This document shows positions 44,672 through 56,600 of a stretch of DNA of 64,000 nucleotides, in pieces; within the stretch, counting starts at the first letter, position 1, and every line of letters starts with the position of its first letter. A program made the translations under genes and the position numbers. This stretch comes from Pistricoccus aurantiacus (GTDB lineage: Bacteria > Pseudomonadota > Gammaproteobacteria > Pseudomonadales > Halomonadaceae): assembly GCF_042682565.1 (NCBI RefSeq), contig NZ_JBHUIC010000008.1. The stretch is one strand, 5' to 3'. The notes beneath the pieces are model-generated. The model was not told where the DNA came from and did no database searches. It saw nothing but the letters and a program-made list of their open reading frames with translations.

Positions 44672-44700
44672 ATTATAGACACGTCGAATCGATGAGTCAA
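44672..44700 (-). promoter_or_regulatory. strong sigma70-like promoter of the S10 operon
   Basis: Minus strand: TTGACT, a 17-base spacer, then a perfect TATAAT. It lies between the tuf terminator and rpsJ. The predicted leader is only about 55 bases, which leaves no room for the long L4-controlled leader of E. coli. Confidence 0.85.
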
Positions 44701-44714
44701 TCCTGCGCAGAAAA

Positions 44715-44736
44715 AGGGGCTCCTATGGGAGCCCCT
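44715..44736 (-). terminator. intrinsic terminator after tuf (end of str operon)
   Basis: Perfect 9-bp arms AGGGGCTCC/GGAGCCCCT with a 4-base loop, followed by TTTTT on the minus strand. Confidence 0.93.
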
Positions 44737-44774
44737 CGATCATTCGATCAATGCTTGTCTATAAAGAACAAGAC

Positions 44775-45968
<1,194 letters not shown>

Positions 45969-45995
45969 TGCTATAACCTCTTTATTAGCTAACGG

Positions 45996-48116
45996 TTAAC
46001 CGTTTTGGTTGATGACGGCTTCAACGACGCTGGAGGGCGCCTCGTCGTACTTCGCAAACTCCATGGTGTAGCTTGCACGGCCCTGGGTCTGAGAACGTAG
46101 ATCGGTCGCATAACCGAACATTTCGCCCAGCGGCACCATTGCGCGGATGATCTTGCCCATGGAAGAGTCATCCATGCCCTGCACCAGACCGCGACGACGG
46201 TTCAGGTCGCCCATGACGTCACCCATGAAATCCTCGGGGGTCACGACTTCGACCTTCATCATCGGCTCCAGCAGCACGGCCTTGGCCTTTCTGGCCCCTT
46301 CCTTGACCGCCATGGAAGAGGCGATCTTGAACGCGGTCTCGTTGGAGTCCACGTCATGATAGGAGCCATCATACAGCGTGACCTTGACGTCGATCATCGG
46401 GTAGCCCGCGATGACACCGTTCTGCAGCTGCTCATAGGCCCCTTTTTCGACCGCCGGGACGTATTCCTTGGGAACCACGCCACCCACGATCTCGGACACG
46501 AACTTGAAGGACATTTCTTCGTCCTCGCCCTTGTCCGCTTTGGTCAGCGGCTCGATACGCAGCCAGACGTGACCGAACTGACCTCGACCACCGGACTGGC
46601 GCACGAACTTGCCTTCCTGTTCGATACTGCCACGAATCGTCTCGCGATAGGCCACCTGGGGCTTGCCGATATTGGCCTCGACCTTGAACTCACGCCGCAT
46701 GCGATCGACGATGATATCCAGGTGCAATTCACCCATACCGGAAATGATGGTCTGACCGGTTTCCTCGTCGGTCTTGACGCGGAAGGAAGGGTCTTCTTGA
46801 GCCAGCTTGCCCAGAGCAACACCCATCTTCTCCTGATCCGCCTTAGACTTCGGCTCCACCGCCACGGAAATCACCGGATCCGGAAATTCCATGCGCTCGA
46901 GAATGATCTTGTCATTCATGTCGCATAGCGTGTCGCCGGTGGTGACGTCCTTGAGACCTATACAGGCGGCGATATCGCCGGCGTAGACTTCCTTGATCTC
47001 TTCACGAGAATTGGCGTGCATCTGCACCAGACGACCGATACGCTCTTTCTTGCCGCGAACGGAATTGAAGACGCTGTCACCGGATTTCAGTACTCCGGAA
47101 TAGACGCGAATGAAGGTCAGCGTGCCGACGAAGGGGTCGGTGGCGATCTTGAAGGCCAGCGCCGAAAAGGGCGCGCTGTCATCTGCCTCGCGGGTCTCGA
47201 CGGTGCCCTCCTTGTCGTCCAGCTCACCCTCGATGGCCTTGACCTCGGTAGGTGACGGCAGGTATTCGACGACCCCGTCGAGCACCGCCTGCACGCCCTT
47301 GTTCTTGAACGCGGAGCCGCAGGTGACCAGCACGATCTCGTTGTCCAGAGTACGACGGCGCAGCCCGGCCTTGATTTCCTCGTTGGTCAGCTCGCCTTCC
47401 TCGAGGTACTTGTCCATCAGTTCCTCGGAGGCTTCCGCGGCGGCCTCGATCATTTCCTCACGATACTGCTCGGCGGTTTCCCGAAGCTCCTCGGGAATAT
47501 CCACCAAGTCATAGGTGGCGCCGAAATCGGACTCGTTCCACAGGATGGCCTTCATCTCGATGAGATCGATGACCCCCTTGAAATCCTCTTCGGTGCCCCA
47601 GTTGATCTGAATGGGTACGACGTTAGCGCCCAGACGATCCTTGAGCTGTTCGAGCACCATGAAGAAATCGGCACCGGCACGGTCCATCTTGTTGACGAAC
47701 ACCATGCGCGGCACTTCGTACTTGTTGGCCTGACGCCATACGGTCTCGGTCTGGGGCTGCACGCCGGAGCTGCCGCACAGTACCACCACCGCGCCGTCGA
47801 GCACGCGCAGGGAGCGCTCGACCTCGATGGTGAAATCGACGTGCCCGGGGGTGTCGATGATGTTGATGCGGTGCTCGTCGAACTGGTGGTTCATGCCTTT
47901 CCAGAACGTGGTGACCGCCGCGGAAGTGATGGTGATCCCTCGCTCCTGCTCCTGCTCCATCCAGTCGGTGGTGGAAGCACCTTCGTGGGTCTCGCCGAGC
48001 TTGTGGTTGATGCCGGTATAGAACAGCACCCGCTCGGTGGTGGTGGTCTTGCCGGCGTCAACGTGCGCGACGATACCGATGTTGCGATAACGCTTGAGTG
48101 GTGTTTTGCGTGCCAC
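45996..48116 (-). CDS. fusA: elongation factor G
   Basis: 706 residues. G1 AHVDAGKTTTTER, the switch II DTPGHVDFT and NKMDRAGADF in domain I. Domains III-V include GMGELHLDIIVDRMRREF and the C-terminal EPMMKVEVVTPEDFMGDVMG. It drives ribosomal translocation and, with RRF, recycling. Third gene of the str operon. Confidence 0.98.
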   Translation of the reverse strand: MARKTPLKRYRNIGIVAHVDAGKTTTTERVLFYTGINHKLGETHEGASTTDWMEQEQERGITITSAAVTTFWKGMNHQFDEHRINIIDTPGHVDFTIEVERSLRVLDGAVVVLCGSSGVQPQTETVWRQANKYEVPRMVFVNKMDRAGADFFMVLEQLKDRLGANVVPIQINWGTEEDFKGVIDLIEMKAILWNESDFGATYDLVDIPEELRETAEQYREEMIEAAAEASEELMDKYLEEGELTNEEIKAGLRRRTLDNEIVLVTCGSAFKNKGVQAVLDGVVEYLPSPTEVKAIEGELDDKEGTVETREADDSAPFSALAFKIATDPFVGTLTFIRVYSGVLKSGDSVFNSVRGKKERIGRLVQMHANSREEIKEVYAGDIAACIGLKDVTTGDTLCDMNDKIILERMEFPDPVISVAVEPKSKADQEKMGVALGKLAQEDPSFRVKTDEETGQTIISGMGELHLDIIVDRMRREFKVEANIGKPQVAYRETIRGSIEQEGKFVRQSGGRGQFGHVWLRIEPLTKADKGEDEEMSFKFVSEIVGGVVPKEYVPAVEKGAYEQLQNGVIAGYPMIDVKVTLYDGSYHDVDSNETAFKIASSMAVKEGARKAKAVLLEPMMKVEVVTPEDFMGDVMGDLNRRRGLVQGMDDSSMGKIIRAMVPLGEMFGYATDLRSQTQGRASYTMEFAKYDEAPSSVVEAVINQNG

Positions 48117-48175
48117 GGTGAAATTCCCCGTTAGTTGGCGTTGCGTTGGGAAGCGGCGTACTTGGAAGCGCGTAC

Positions 48176-48646
48176 TTAAAAACGATAGTGGGAGAAGGCC
48201 TTGTTGGCTTCTGCCATGCGATGTACGTCTTCACGCTTCTTCACGGCAGCGCCCTTGCCTTCCGCGGCGTCGAGCATTTCGCCGGCCAGACGCTGTACCA
48301 TGGTCTTTTCACCGCGATTACGCGCCGCGTCTACCAGCCAGCGCATGGCCAACGCCTGACGGCGCGACGGGCGCACCTCAACGGGAACCTGATAGGTGGC
48401 GCCGCCGACACGGCGCGACTTAACCTCAACCATGGGCTGGATCGCTTCCAGCGCCTTGTCGAACACTTCCAGCGGCTCTTCCTTGCTGCGCTCGATCACC
48501 CGATCCAGCGCACCATAGACGATTCGTTCAGCTACAGACTTCTTGCCGCTGACCATCAGATGATTCATGAACTTGGCCAGACGCTCGCTTCCGAATTTGG
48601 GATCCGGCAGGATTTCGCGCTTGGCGGCAACTCTTCTTCTAGGCAT
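48176..48646 (-). CDS. rpsG: 30S ribosomal protein S7
   Basis: 156 residues: MPRRRVAAKREILPDPKFGS and the later RRVGGATYQVPVEVRPSRRQ are diagnostic. S7 nucleates the 30S head and in E. coli represses distal str genes by binding the rpsL-rpsG spacer. The spacer here is 140 bases with two hairpins. Confidence 0.97.
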   Translation of the reverse strand: MPRRRVAAKREILPDPKFGSERLAKFMNHLMVSGKKSVAERIVYGALDRVIERSKEEPLEVFDKALEAIQPMVEVKSRRVGGATYQVPVEVRPSRRQALAMRWLVDAARNRGEKTMVQRLAGEMLDAAEGKGAAVKKREDVHRMAEANKAFSHYRF

Positions 48647-48786
48647 GATAAGCCCTCAGATTAAGGGTCCTTCAGGTAAACCCGGAACATAAGCTGCCAA
48701 CACATGCTGTCTGGCAGCGCCCGACCTTACTCTTATCCGACCATGGTGATAATAAATGATGGGTGAAGCGTTAATACGCTTCGCCA
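48647..48786 (-). promoter_or_regulatory. rpsL-rpsG spacer, possible S7 regulatory RNA
   Basis: Contains GAAGCGT-TAAT-ACGCTTC (48765-48782) immediately after the rpsL stop, and GCTGCCA/TGGCAGC (48693-48718) further on. In E. coli this spacer is the S7 target. A match to that fold is inferred only from position. Confidence 0.4.
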
Positions 48787-49161
48787 TCAAGACTTGGGTC
48801 GCTTGGTGCCGTACTTGGAACGGCCCTGCTTGCGGTTCTGCACGCCGGAAGTATCCAGAGCGCCGCGCACGGTATGATAGCGCACACCCGGCAAGTCCTT
48901 GACTCGGCCACCGCGGATCAATACCACGGAGTGTTCCTGCAGGTTGTGTCCTTCACCACCGATGTAAGAGGAAACCTCGTAGCCGTTGGTCAGGCGCACG
49001 CGGCACACCTTACGCAGAGCGGAGTTCGGCTTCTTGGGAGTGGTGGTATAAACGCGGGTACAAACGCCGCGCTTCTGTGGGCAGGCCTGAAGCGCCGGCA
49101 CGTCGCTAGTTTCGACGGGGCGCTTGCGCGGCTTGCGCACAAGCTGATTTATCGTTGCCAT
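48787..49161 (-). CDS. rpsL: 30S ribosomal protein S12
   Basis: 124 residues from ATG 49161; the open frame further upstream is a shadow. MATINQLVRKPRKRPVETSD opens it, and TTTPKKPNSALRKV and RGGRVKDLPGVRYHTVRG carry the Lys residues whose change gives streptomycin resistance. Both are wild type. First gene of the str operon, with its own promoter. Confidence 0.98.
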   Translation of the reverse strand: MATINQLVRKPRKRPVETSDVPALQACPQKRGVCTRVYTTTPKKPNSALRKVCRVRLTNGYEVSSYIGGEGHNLQEHSVVLIRGGRVKDLPGVRYHTVRGALDTSGVQNRKQGRSKYGTKRPKS

Positions 49162-49239
49162 AGTCTGTAGCTGACTCCAATGATGTTCTTGGCTCTCAAT
49201 AGGGAACGAGCGCACCCACCCCACTATTAAAGGCTGCGA

Positions 49240-49269
49240 ATTCTACTGTCTTGTGACCGACTTCGTCAA
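49240..49269 (-). promoter_or_regulatory. sigma70-like promoter of the str operon
   Basis: Minus strand: TTGACG, an 18-base spacer, TAGAAT, about 80 bases before rpsL and downstream of rpoC. Confidence 0.65.
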
Positions 49270-49275
49270 GCCGGA

Positions 49276-49307
49276 GCCGTCATCGACGCCTGAGCGTCGA
49301 TGACGGC
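49276..49307. terminator. long perfect hairpin after rpoC
   Basis: 14-bp perfect arms GCCGTCATCGACGC/GCGTCGATGACGGC with loop CTGA, just past the rpoC stop. No T-run follows on the minus strand, so it may act in processing or mRNA end protection rather than as a simple intrinsic terminator. Confidence 0.6.
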
Positions 49308-49319
49308 CCCTTCTCACAC

Positions 49320-52300
49320 TCAACTTTCGTCGTCGTCCGCGTCCAGGGCGGTCAACTGGGCGCCCAGTTCCTGCTCGACGTCGAAGGCGGAGGGCTGCAG
49401 CACACGATCTGCGTCCTCGCGCTTGCGATGACGCTCCGCATGGTGGGTCAGGCCAGTTCCCGCCGGGATCAGGCGACCGACCACGACGTTCTCTTTCAAG
49501 CCACGCAGATAGTCACGCTTGCCGGTGACCGCCGCTTCCGTCAATACTCGAGTCGTCTCTTGGAAGGAGGCGGCGGAGATGAACGATTCCGTGGCCAGGC
49601 TCGCCTTGGTGATACCCAGCAACAGGCGCTGGTATTTCGCCGGGAACTTGTCCTGCTCTACCAGGCGCGCGTTTTCTTCCAACACCCGCACCAGCTCGAT
49701 CTGATCGCCGGGAATGAAGCTGGAATCCCCCGCCTCGGTGATTTCCACCTTGCGCAGCATCTGACGCACGATCACCTCGATGTGCTTGTCGTTGATGCCC
49801 ACGCCCTGTAGTCGATAAACCTCCTGCACCTCGGCGGTGATGTACTTGGCCAGCTCCGCCACTCCCAGCAGCCGCAGGATGTCGTGAGGATTGCTCGGTC
49901 CGTCGGAAATCACCTCGCCCTTCTCGACGGTTTCACCCTCGAAGACCGCCACCTGACGCCACTTTGGAATCAGCATCTCGAAGGGATCGCCGGACTCCGG
50001 CGTGATGGTCAGGCGACGCTTGCCCTTGGTTTCCTTGCCGAAGCTGATCACACCGCTGATTTCCGCGAGGATCGAAGGCTCCTTGGGCTTGCGTGCCTCG
50101 AACAGATCCGCCACCCGCGGCAGGCCCCCGGTGATATCCCGGGTACCGGACGCTTCCACCGGGATCCGCGCCACCACTTCGCCGATACCGATGGTCGCGC
50201 CATTGTCCACAGACACGATCGACTTGCCGGGCAGCAGATACTGAACCGGTGTGTTGGAGCCGGAAATCGCCACGTATTCATTGGCCTCATCCGTCAGCAT
50301 GATCATCGGACGCTTGTCGCGACCGGAGGTTGGGCGCGCGGCGGACTCGATGACCTCGATGGAAGACAGGCCGGTCATCTCATCCACGCTGCGATGGATG
50401 GAGAGCCCCTCGTCCATGTCGATGTACTGCACCTTGCCTTGCGCCTCGGCGATGATGGGATGGGTATGCGGATCCCACTTAGCCACGATCTGATTGGGCT
50501 CCACCGCATCGCCATCCTTGACGGACAGCTCGGCACCGTAGGGCAGCTTGTAGTACTCCCGCTCGCGACCATGCTCGTCCGCCACCGCCAGAGCGCTGGA
50601 GCGGGACACCACCACCAGCTTGCCGTCGGCGCGCTCCACGAACTTGATGTTGTGAAGGCGCACCCTGCCGCCATGCTTGACCTGGACGCTGTCCATGGCA
50701 GAGGCTCGGGAGGCCGCCCCGCCGATATGGAAGGTACGCATGGTCAGCTGGGTTCCCGGCTCGCCGATGGACTGGGCGGCAATAACCCCTACCGCTTCAC
50801 CGATATTGACCTGATGACCTCGAGCCAGATCGCGACCGTAGCAAGAGGAACAGACGCCGTGAGCAGTCTCACAGTTGATGGTGCTACGCACCACGATCTC
50901 GTCGATTCCCATGGTATCGAGTCGCGCACACCAGGCCTCGTCGAGCAGAGTGCCGCGGGGAATCAGCACTTCCTCACTGGCCGGGCTGACCACGTCCTGG
51001 GCCACCACGCGACCCAGCACTCGCTGCGCCAGGGAAACGATGATATCGCCACCCTCGATGACCGGATGCAGAGTCAAGCCTTCCTCGGTACCGCAGTCCG
51101 CCTCGGTGATCACCATGTCCTGGGCCACGTCCACCAGTCGCCGGGTCAGATAACCGGAGTTGGCGGTCTTGAGTGCCGTGTCCGCCAGACCTTTACGTGC
51201 CCCGTGGGTAGAAATGAAGTACTGAAGCACGTTCAGGCCTTCACGGAAATTGGCGGTAATCGGTGTCTCGATGATCGAGCCGTCCGGCTTGGCCATCAGG
51301 CCGCGCATGCCGGCGAGCTGACGAATCTGCGCCGCGCTGCCCCGAGCGCCGGAGTCCGCCATGATGAACACGCTGTTGAAGGAATCCTGCTCGACCTCCT
51401 TGCCGTCGCGGTCAATCACGGTTTCCTTGGAAATGCCCGCCATCATCGCCTTGGCCACCTTGTCGTTGGCCTTGGACCAGATATCGATGACCTTGTTGTA
51501 CTTCTCGCCGGCGGTAACAAGCCCGGAAGAGAACTGGTCCTCGATTTCCTTGACCTCGTCCTCGGCCGCATCGACGATGCCTTTCTTCTCCTCGGGGATG
51601 ACGAAGTCGTTGACACCGATGGAGGCACCGGACCAGGTCGCCAGACGAAAACCGGTGTACATCAGTTGGTCGGCGAAGATGACCGCGTCCTTGAGCCCGG
51701 TGCGTCGATAGACCTCGTTAATCAGCCCGGAGATCGCCTTCTTCTTCATCGGCTGATCCACCAGGGCAAAGGGCGCACCTTTTGGCAGAATGCTGAACAG
51801 CAGCGCCCGGCCCACGGTGGTGTCGTGAATCGAGGTCTTCTCGATCAGCTCGCCGCCTTCCTCTTCCGACGTATACTCGGTCAAGCGCACCTTGACCCGA
51901 GCATGCAGGGACACGCTCTGGGTGCCGAAGGCGCGCTCCACCTCCTTGAGGTCGGAGAACACCATGCCTTCGCCCTTGGCGTTGATCTTTTCCCGAGTCA
52001 TGTAGTAAAGCCCCAGCACCACGTCCTGAGAGGGCACGATGATCGGGTCGCCGTTAGCCGGTGACAGCACGTTGTTGGTGGCCATCATCAGCGCCCGGGC
52101 CTCGAGCTGGGCTTCCAGGGTCAGCGGCACGTGTACCGCCATCTGGTCGCCGTCGAAGTCCGCGTTGTAGGCGGCGCATACCAGCGGATGAAGCTGGATG
52201 GCCTTGCCTTCGATCAGCAACGGCTCGAAGGCCTGGATGCCCAGACGGTGCAGGGTCGGCGCCCGGTTCAGCAGCACCGGGTGCTCGCGAATCACGTCCG

Positions 52301-53537
52301 CGAGAATGTCCCAGACCTCCGGCAGTTCCCGTTCGACCATCTTCTTCGCGGCCTTGATGGTGGACGCCTGCCCGCTGGACTGCAGTTTGGAATAGATGAA
52401 CGGCTTGAACAGCTCCAGCGCCATCTTCTTAGGCAGACCGCACTGATGCAGACGTAGAGTCGGGCCCACGGTAATGACCGAACGGCCGGAATAATCGACC
52501 CGCTTGCCCAGCAGGTTCTGTCGGAAACGCCCCTGCTTGCCCTTGATCATGTCCGCCAAGGACTTGAGCGGGCGCTTGTTGGAGCCAGTGATCGCTCGCC
52601 CACGACGGCCGTTGTCCAGCAGTGCGTCAACGGACTCCTGCAGCATGCGCTTTTCATTGCGCACGATGATATCCGGTGCATTGAGATCCAGCAGGCGCTT
52701 CAGACGATTGTTGCGGTTGATCACTCGGCGATACAGATCGTTGAGATCCGAGGTCGCGAAGCGTCCGCCATCCAGCGGTACCAAGGGACGCAGATCCGGC
52801 GGCAGCACCGGCAGCACCTCCATGACCATCCAGGCCGGTGCGTTGCCGGACTTGTAGAAGGCTTCCAGCAGCTTCAAGCGCTTGGAGAGCTTCTTGATCT
52901 TGGTTTCGGAGTTGGTCTGGGGAATCTCTTCTCGCAGACGTTCGATCTCCTCTTCCAGATCCACATCCTTGAGCAGCGCCTGCACCGCCTCGGCGCCCAT
53001 GCGGGCATCGAAGTCGTCGCCGAACTCTTCCAGCGCCTCGAAGTACTGCTCGTCGTTGAGCAGCTGTCCACGCTCCAGGGTGGTCATGCCCGGATCGATC
53101 ACCACGAAGCTCTCGAAATACAGCACCCGCTCGATGTCCCGCAGGGTCATGTCGAGGAACATGCCGATACGCGAGGGCAGCGATTTCAAAAACCAGATGT
53201 GCGCCACCGGCGAGGCCAGCTCGATATGCGCCATGCGCTCCCGGCGCACCGCGGCCTTGGTGACTTCGACGCCGCACTTTTCACAGATAATGCCGCGGTG
53301 TTTCATGCGCTTGTACTTGCCGCACAGGCACTCGTAATCCTTGACCGGGCCAAAGATCTTGGCACAGAACAGACCGTCGCGTTCCGGCTTGAAGGTCCGG
53401 TAGTTGATGGTCTCGGGCTTCTTGACCTCGCCGTAGGACCAGGAACGAATCATGTCCGGGGATGCGAGCGTGATCTTGATCGCATCGAACTCTTCGGACT
53501 GGGCCTGGGATTTGAGGACTTTCACCAAATCTTTCAT
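49320..53537 (-). CDS. rpoC: RNA polymerase beta' subunit
   Basis: 1405 residues. The N-terminal zinc finger CLCGKYKRMKHRGIICEKCG is intact, as is the catalytic NADFDGDQMAVHVP with its three Mg-binding Asp. The trigger-loop and bridge-helix regions follow, and the C-terminal second zinc site is around CETAHGVCSSCYGRDL. It forms the active site with RpoB. 103 bases separate it from rpoB; a small stem CTCCG/CGGAG sits near its ribosome site. Confidence 0.98.
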   Translation of the reverse strand: MKDLVKVLKSQAQSEEFDAIKITLASPDMIRSWSYGEVKKPETINYRTFKPERDGLFCAKIFGPVKDYECLCGKYKRMKHRGIICEKCGVEVTKAAVRRERMAHIELASPVAHIWFLKSLPSRIGMFLDMTLRDIERVLYFESFVVIDPGMTTLERGQLLNDEQYFEALEEFGDDFDARMGAEAVQALLKDVDLEEEIERLREEIPQTNSETKIKKLSKRLKLLEAFYKSGNAPAWMVMEVLPVLPPDLRPLVPLDGGRFATSDLNDLYRRVINRNNRLKRLLDLNAPDIIVRNEKRMLQESVDALLDNGRRGRAITGSNKRPLKSLADMIKGKQGRFRQNLLGKRVDYSGRSVITVGPTLRLHQCGLPKKMALELFKPFIYSKLQSSGQASTIKAAKKMVERELPEVWDILADVIREHPVLLNRAPTLHRLGIQAFEPLLIEGKAIQLHPLVCAAYNADFDGDQMAVHVPLTLEAQLEARALMMATNNVLSPANGDPIIVPSQDVVLGLYYMTREKINAKGEGMVFSDLKEVERAFGTQSVSLHARVKVRLTEYTSEEEGGELIEKTSIHDTTVGRALLFSILPKGAPFALVDQPMKKKAISGLINEVYRRTGLKDAVIFADQLMYTGFRLATWSGASIGVNDFVIPEEKKGIVDAAEDEVKEIEDQFSSGLVTAGEKYNKVIDIWSKANDKVAKAMMAGISKETVIDRDGKEVEQDSFNSVFIMADSGARGSAAQIRQLAGMRGLMAKPDGSIIETPITANFREGLNVLQYFISTHGARKGLADTALKTANSGYLTRRLVDVAQDMVITEADCGTEEGLTLHPVIEGGDIIVSLAQRVLGRVVAQDVVSPASEEVLIPRGTLLDEAWCARLDTMGIDEIVVRSTINCETAHGVCSSCYGRDLARGHQVNIGEAVGVIAAQSIGEPGTQLTMRTFHIGGAASRASAMDSVQVKHGGRVRLHNIKFVERADGKLVVVSRSSALAVADEHGREREYYKLPYGAELSVKDGDAVEPNQIVAKWDPHTHPIIAEAQGKVQYIDMDEGLSIHRSVDEMTGLSSIEVIESAARPTSGRDKRPMIMLTDEANEYVAISGSNTPVQYLLPGKSIVSVDNGATIGIGEVVARIPVEASGTRDITGGLPRVADLFEARKPKEPSILAEISGVISFGKETKGKRRLTITPESGDPFEMLIPKWRQVAVFEGETVEKGEVISDGPSNPHDILRLLGVAELAKYITAEVQEVYRLQGVGINDKHIEVIVRQMLRKVEITEAGDSSFIPGDQIELVRVLEENARLVEQDKFPAKYQRLLLGITKASLATESFISAASFQETTRVLTEAAVTGKRDYLRGLKENVVVGRLIPAGTGLTHHAERHRKREDADRVLQPSAFDVEQELGAQLTALDADDDES

Positions 53538-53640
53538 GGATCGCTCCGTTGCGGAGTTGTCATAAGCGGAGGCATAAACCCCCGCGGACAGTCATTCTCG
53601 ACGATTGCCCGGCTCGAGCCGCAGCCCAAGCCAGGGTCGA

Positions 53641-56600
53641 TTAGCCTTCTAGCTCGATATCAATGCCCAGCGAACGAATTTCCTTCACCAGCACGTTGAA
53701 GGATTCCGGCATGCCCGCCTGCATGGTGTGGTCGCCATCCACGATGCTCTTGTACATCTTGGTGCGCCCTTCCACGTCGTCGGACTTGACCGTGAGCATC
53801 TCCTGAAGAGTGTAAGCCGCGCCGTAAGCCTCCAGCGCCCAGACCTCCATCTCGCCGAAGCGCTGACCACCGAACTGTGCCTTGCCGCCCAGCGGCTGCT
53901 GGGTCACCAGGGAATAGGAGCCGGTGGAACGGGCGTGCATCTTGTCATCCACCAGGTGGTTGAGCTTGAGCATGTACATGTAGCCAACGGTGACCTGACG
54001 ATCGAAAGCTTCACCGGTACGTCCGTCGTAAAGCGTCATCTGGCCAGATTCAGGCAGATCGGCAAGCTTGAGCAGATGCTTGATCTCGTGCTCGTCGGCA
54101 CCATCGAAGACCGGTGATGCCATCGGCACACCGCCCTGCAGGTTACGCGCCAGAGTGACGATCTCGTCGTCAGAGAGCGAATCGAGCTCTTCTTTTCGCG
54201 TTCCCTGGGTGTTGTAGATTTCGCCGAGGAATTCGCGGATCTGAACGATCTGCTGATCGCGAGCATCCCGCAGCATGCGCTCGATCTTCATGCCCAGACC
54301 GCGAGCGGCCATGCCCAGATGGGTCTCGAGAACCTGTCCGACATTCATGCGCGAGGGTACCCCGAGCGGGTTGAGCACGACATCCACCGGCTCGCCCTGT
54401 TCGTCGAAGGGCATGTCCTCGATAGGCATGATCGCCGAGATGACGCCCTTGTTGCCGTGACGACCCGCCATCTTGTCACCGGGCTGGATACGCCGACGTA
54501 CCGCCATGTAGACCTTGACGATCTTGAGCACACCCGGCGCCAGGTCGTCGCCCTGGGTCAGCTTGCGCTTCTTGTCCTCGAAGCGCTCGTCCATTTCCTT
54601 GCGACGGTTCTCGAGCTGTTCGTCCGCCTGAGCAAGCAGCTCGTTGAGCGCTTCATCCTGCAGGCGCAGCTTGAACCACTGCTGTCGCGGCAGTTCGTCC
54701 AGGTAGTCATCGCTGAGCACGTCGCCTTTCTTGAGCTTGGGCCCACCGTTGACCGGCTGGCCGCTCAGGGTACGCTTGAGACGCTCGAAGGTGGCGTCTT
54801 CCGCGATGCGATAGGTTTCCTGAAGGTCCTTGCGCACCTCGTCGAGCTGGGTCTGCTCGATGGACAACGCTCGGGAATCCTTCTCGACACCGTCGCGGGT
54901 GAACACCTGCACATCGATGACCGTCCCCTTCATGCCGGTAGGCGCGCGCAGAGAAGTGTCTTTCACGTCAGACGCCTTCTCGCCGAAGATCGCTCGCAGC
55001 AGCTTCTCCTCAGGGGTCAGCTGAGTCTCGCCCTTGGGGGTGACCTTGCCTACCAGTATGTCGCCGGGGCCGACTTCCGCACCGATATACACCACCCCCG
55101 CCTCATCGAGCTTGGACAGAGCGGACTCGCCGACGTTGGGAATGTCCGCGGTGATCTCTTCCGATCCCAGCTTGGTGTCCCGAGACACGCAGGTCAGTTC
55201 CTGGATGTGAATCGTGGTGAAACGGTCTTCCTCCACCACCCGCTCGGAGAGCAGAATGGAATCCTCGAAGTTGTAGCCGTTCCAGGGCATGAAGGCGATG
55301 CGCATGTTCTGACCCAGCGCCAGATCACCCATGTCAACGGAGGGCCCGTCCGCCAGAATATCGCCTCGCGCCACCTCGTCACCAGGGCGTACCACGGGGC
55401 GCTGGTTCATGCAGGTGTTCTGGTTGGAGCGGGTGTACTTGGTCAGATTGTAGATGTCGACCCCGGCCTCGCCGCCGATGATCTCATCCTCGTTGACCCG
55501 TACCACGATCCGTTTGGCATCCACGGAATCGATCAGGCCGCCACGGCGCGCTACCGCGCAGACGCCGGAATCCCGGGCTACGAAGCGCTCCATGCCGGTG
55601 CCCACCAGCGGCTTGTCCGCCCGCAGGGTAGGCACCGCCTGACGCTGCATGTTCGCCCCCATCAGGGCGCGGTTGGCATCGTCGTGCTCCAGGAACGGAA
55701 TCAAGGCCGCGGCCACGGATACCACCTGGCGCGGTGACACGTCCATCAGGGTGACCTTGTCCGGCCCCGTGAAAGTGGTTTCGCCCCTGTGACGGACCTG
55801 CACCAGATCGTCCACCAGGCGGCCATTTTCGTCCACGGTGGCGGAGGCCTGAGCGATGACAAAATCGCCTTCCTCGATGGCCGACAGCTGTACCACTTCA
55901 TCGGTGACGAGACTGTCCACCACCTTGCGATAGGGCGTCTCGAGGAAACCATAGCTGTTGGTATGACTGTAGGTCGCCAAGGAATTGATCAGGCCGATGT
56001 TCGGCCCTTCCGGCGTCTCGATCGGACACAGGCGACCGTAGTGCGTGGTATGAACGTCACGCACTTCGAAGCCTGCACGCTCGCGGGTCAGGCCGCCCGG
56101 CCCAAGCGCGGAAACCCGACGCTTGTGGGTGACCTCGGACAGCGGATTGTTCTGGTCCATGAACTGGGACAGCTGGCTGGAGCCGAAGAACTCCTTGACC
56201 GCCGCCGCCACCGGCTTGGCATTGATCAGATCCTGAGGCATGAGGCCTTCGCTCTCCGCCATGGAGAGACGTTCCTTGACGGCCCGCTCGACCCGTACCA
56301 GGCCGACACGGAACTGATTCTCCGCCATCTCGCCGACACAGCGGATACGACGGTTGCCCAGGTGGTCGATGTCATCGACATCGCCAAAACCGTTACGGAT
56401 ACTGATCAATTCCTTGAGCACGTCAAGGATGTCCTGATTATCCAGCACCCCGGAACCGGTGTCGGATTCACGGCGCAGACGACGGTTGAACTTCATGCGT
56501 CCGACGCCGGACAGATCGTAGCGGTCCTCGGAGAAGAACAAGTTGTTGAATAGCGTCTCGGCAGCTTCCTTGGTGGGCGGCTCGCCGGGGCGCATCATGC

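Noticed and set aside
49884..52064. 726-codon open frame opposite rpoC
   Set aside because: Antisense shadow with no recognisable domain; His/Asp/Arg-rich composition is what reverse-complemented rpoC codons give.
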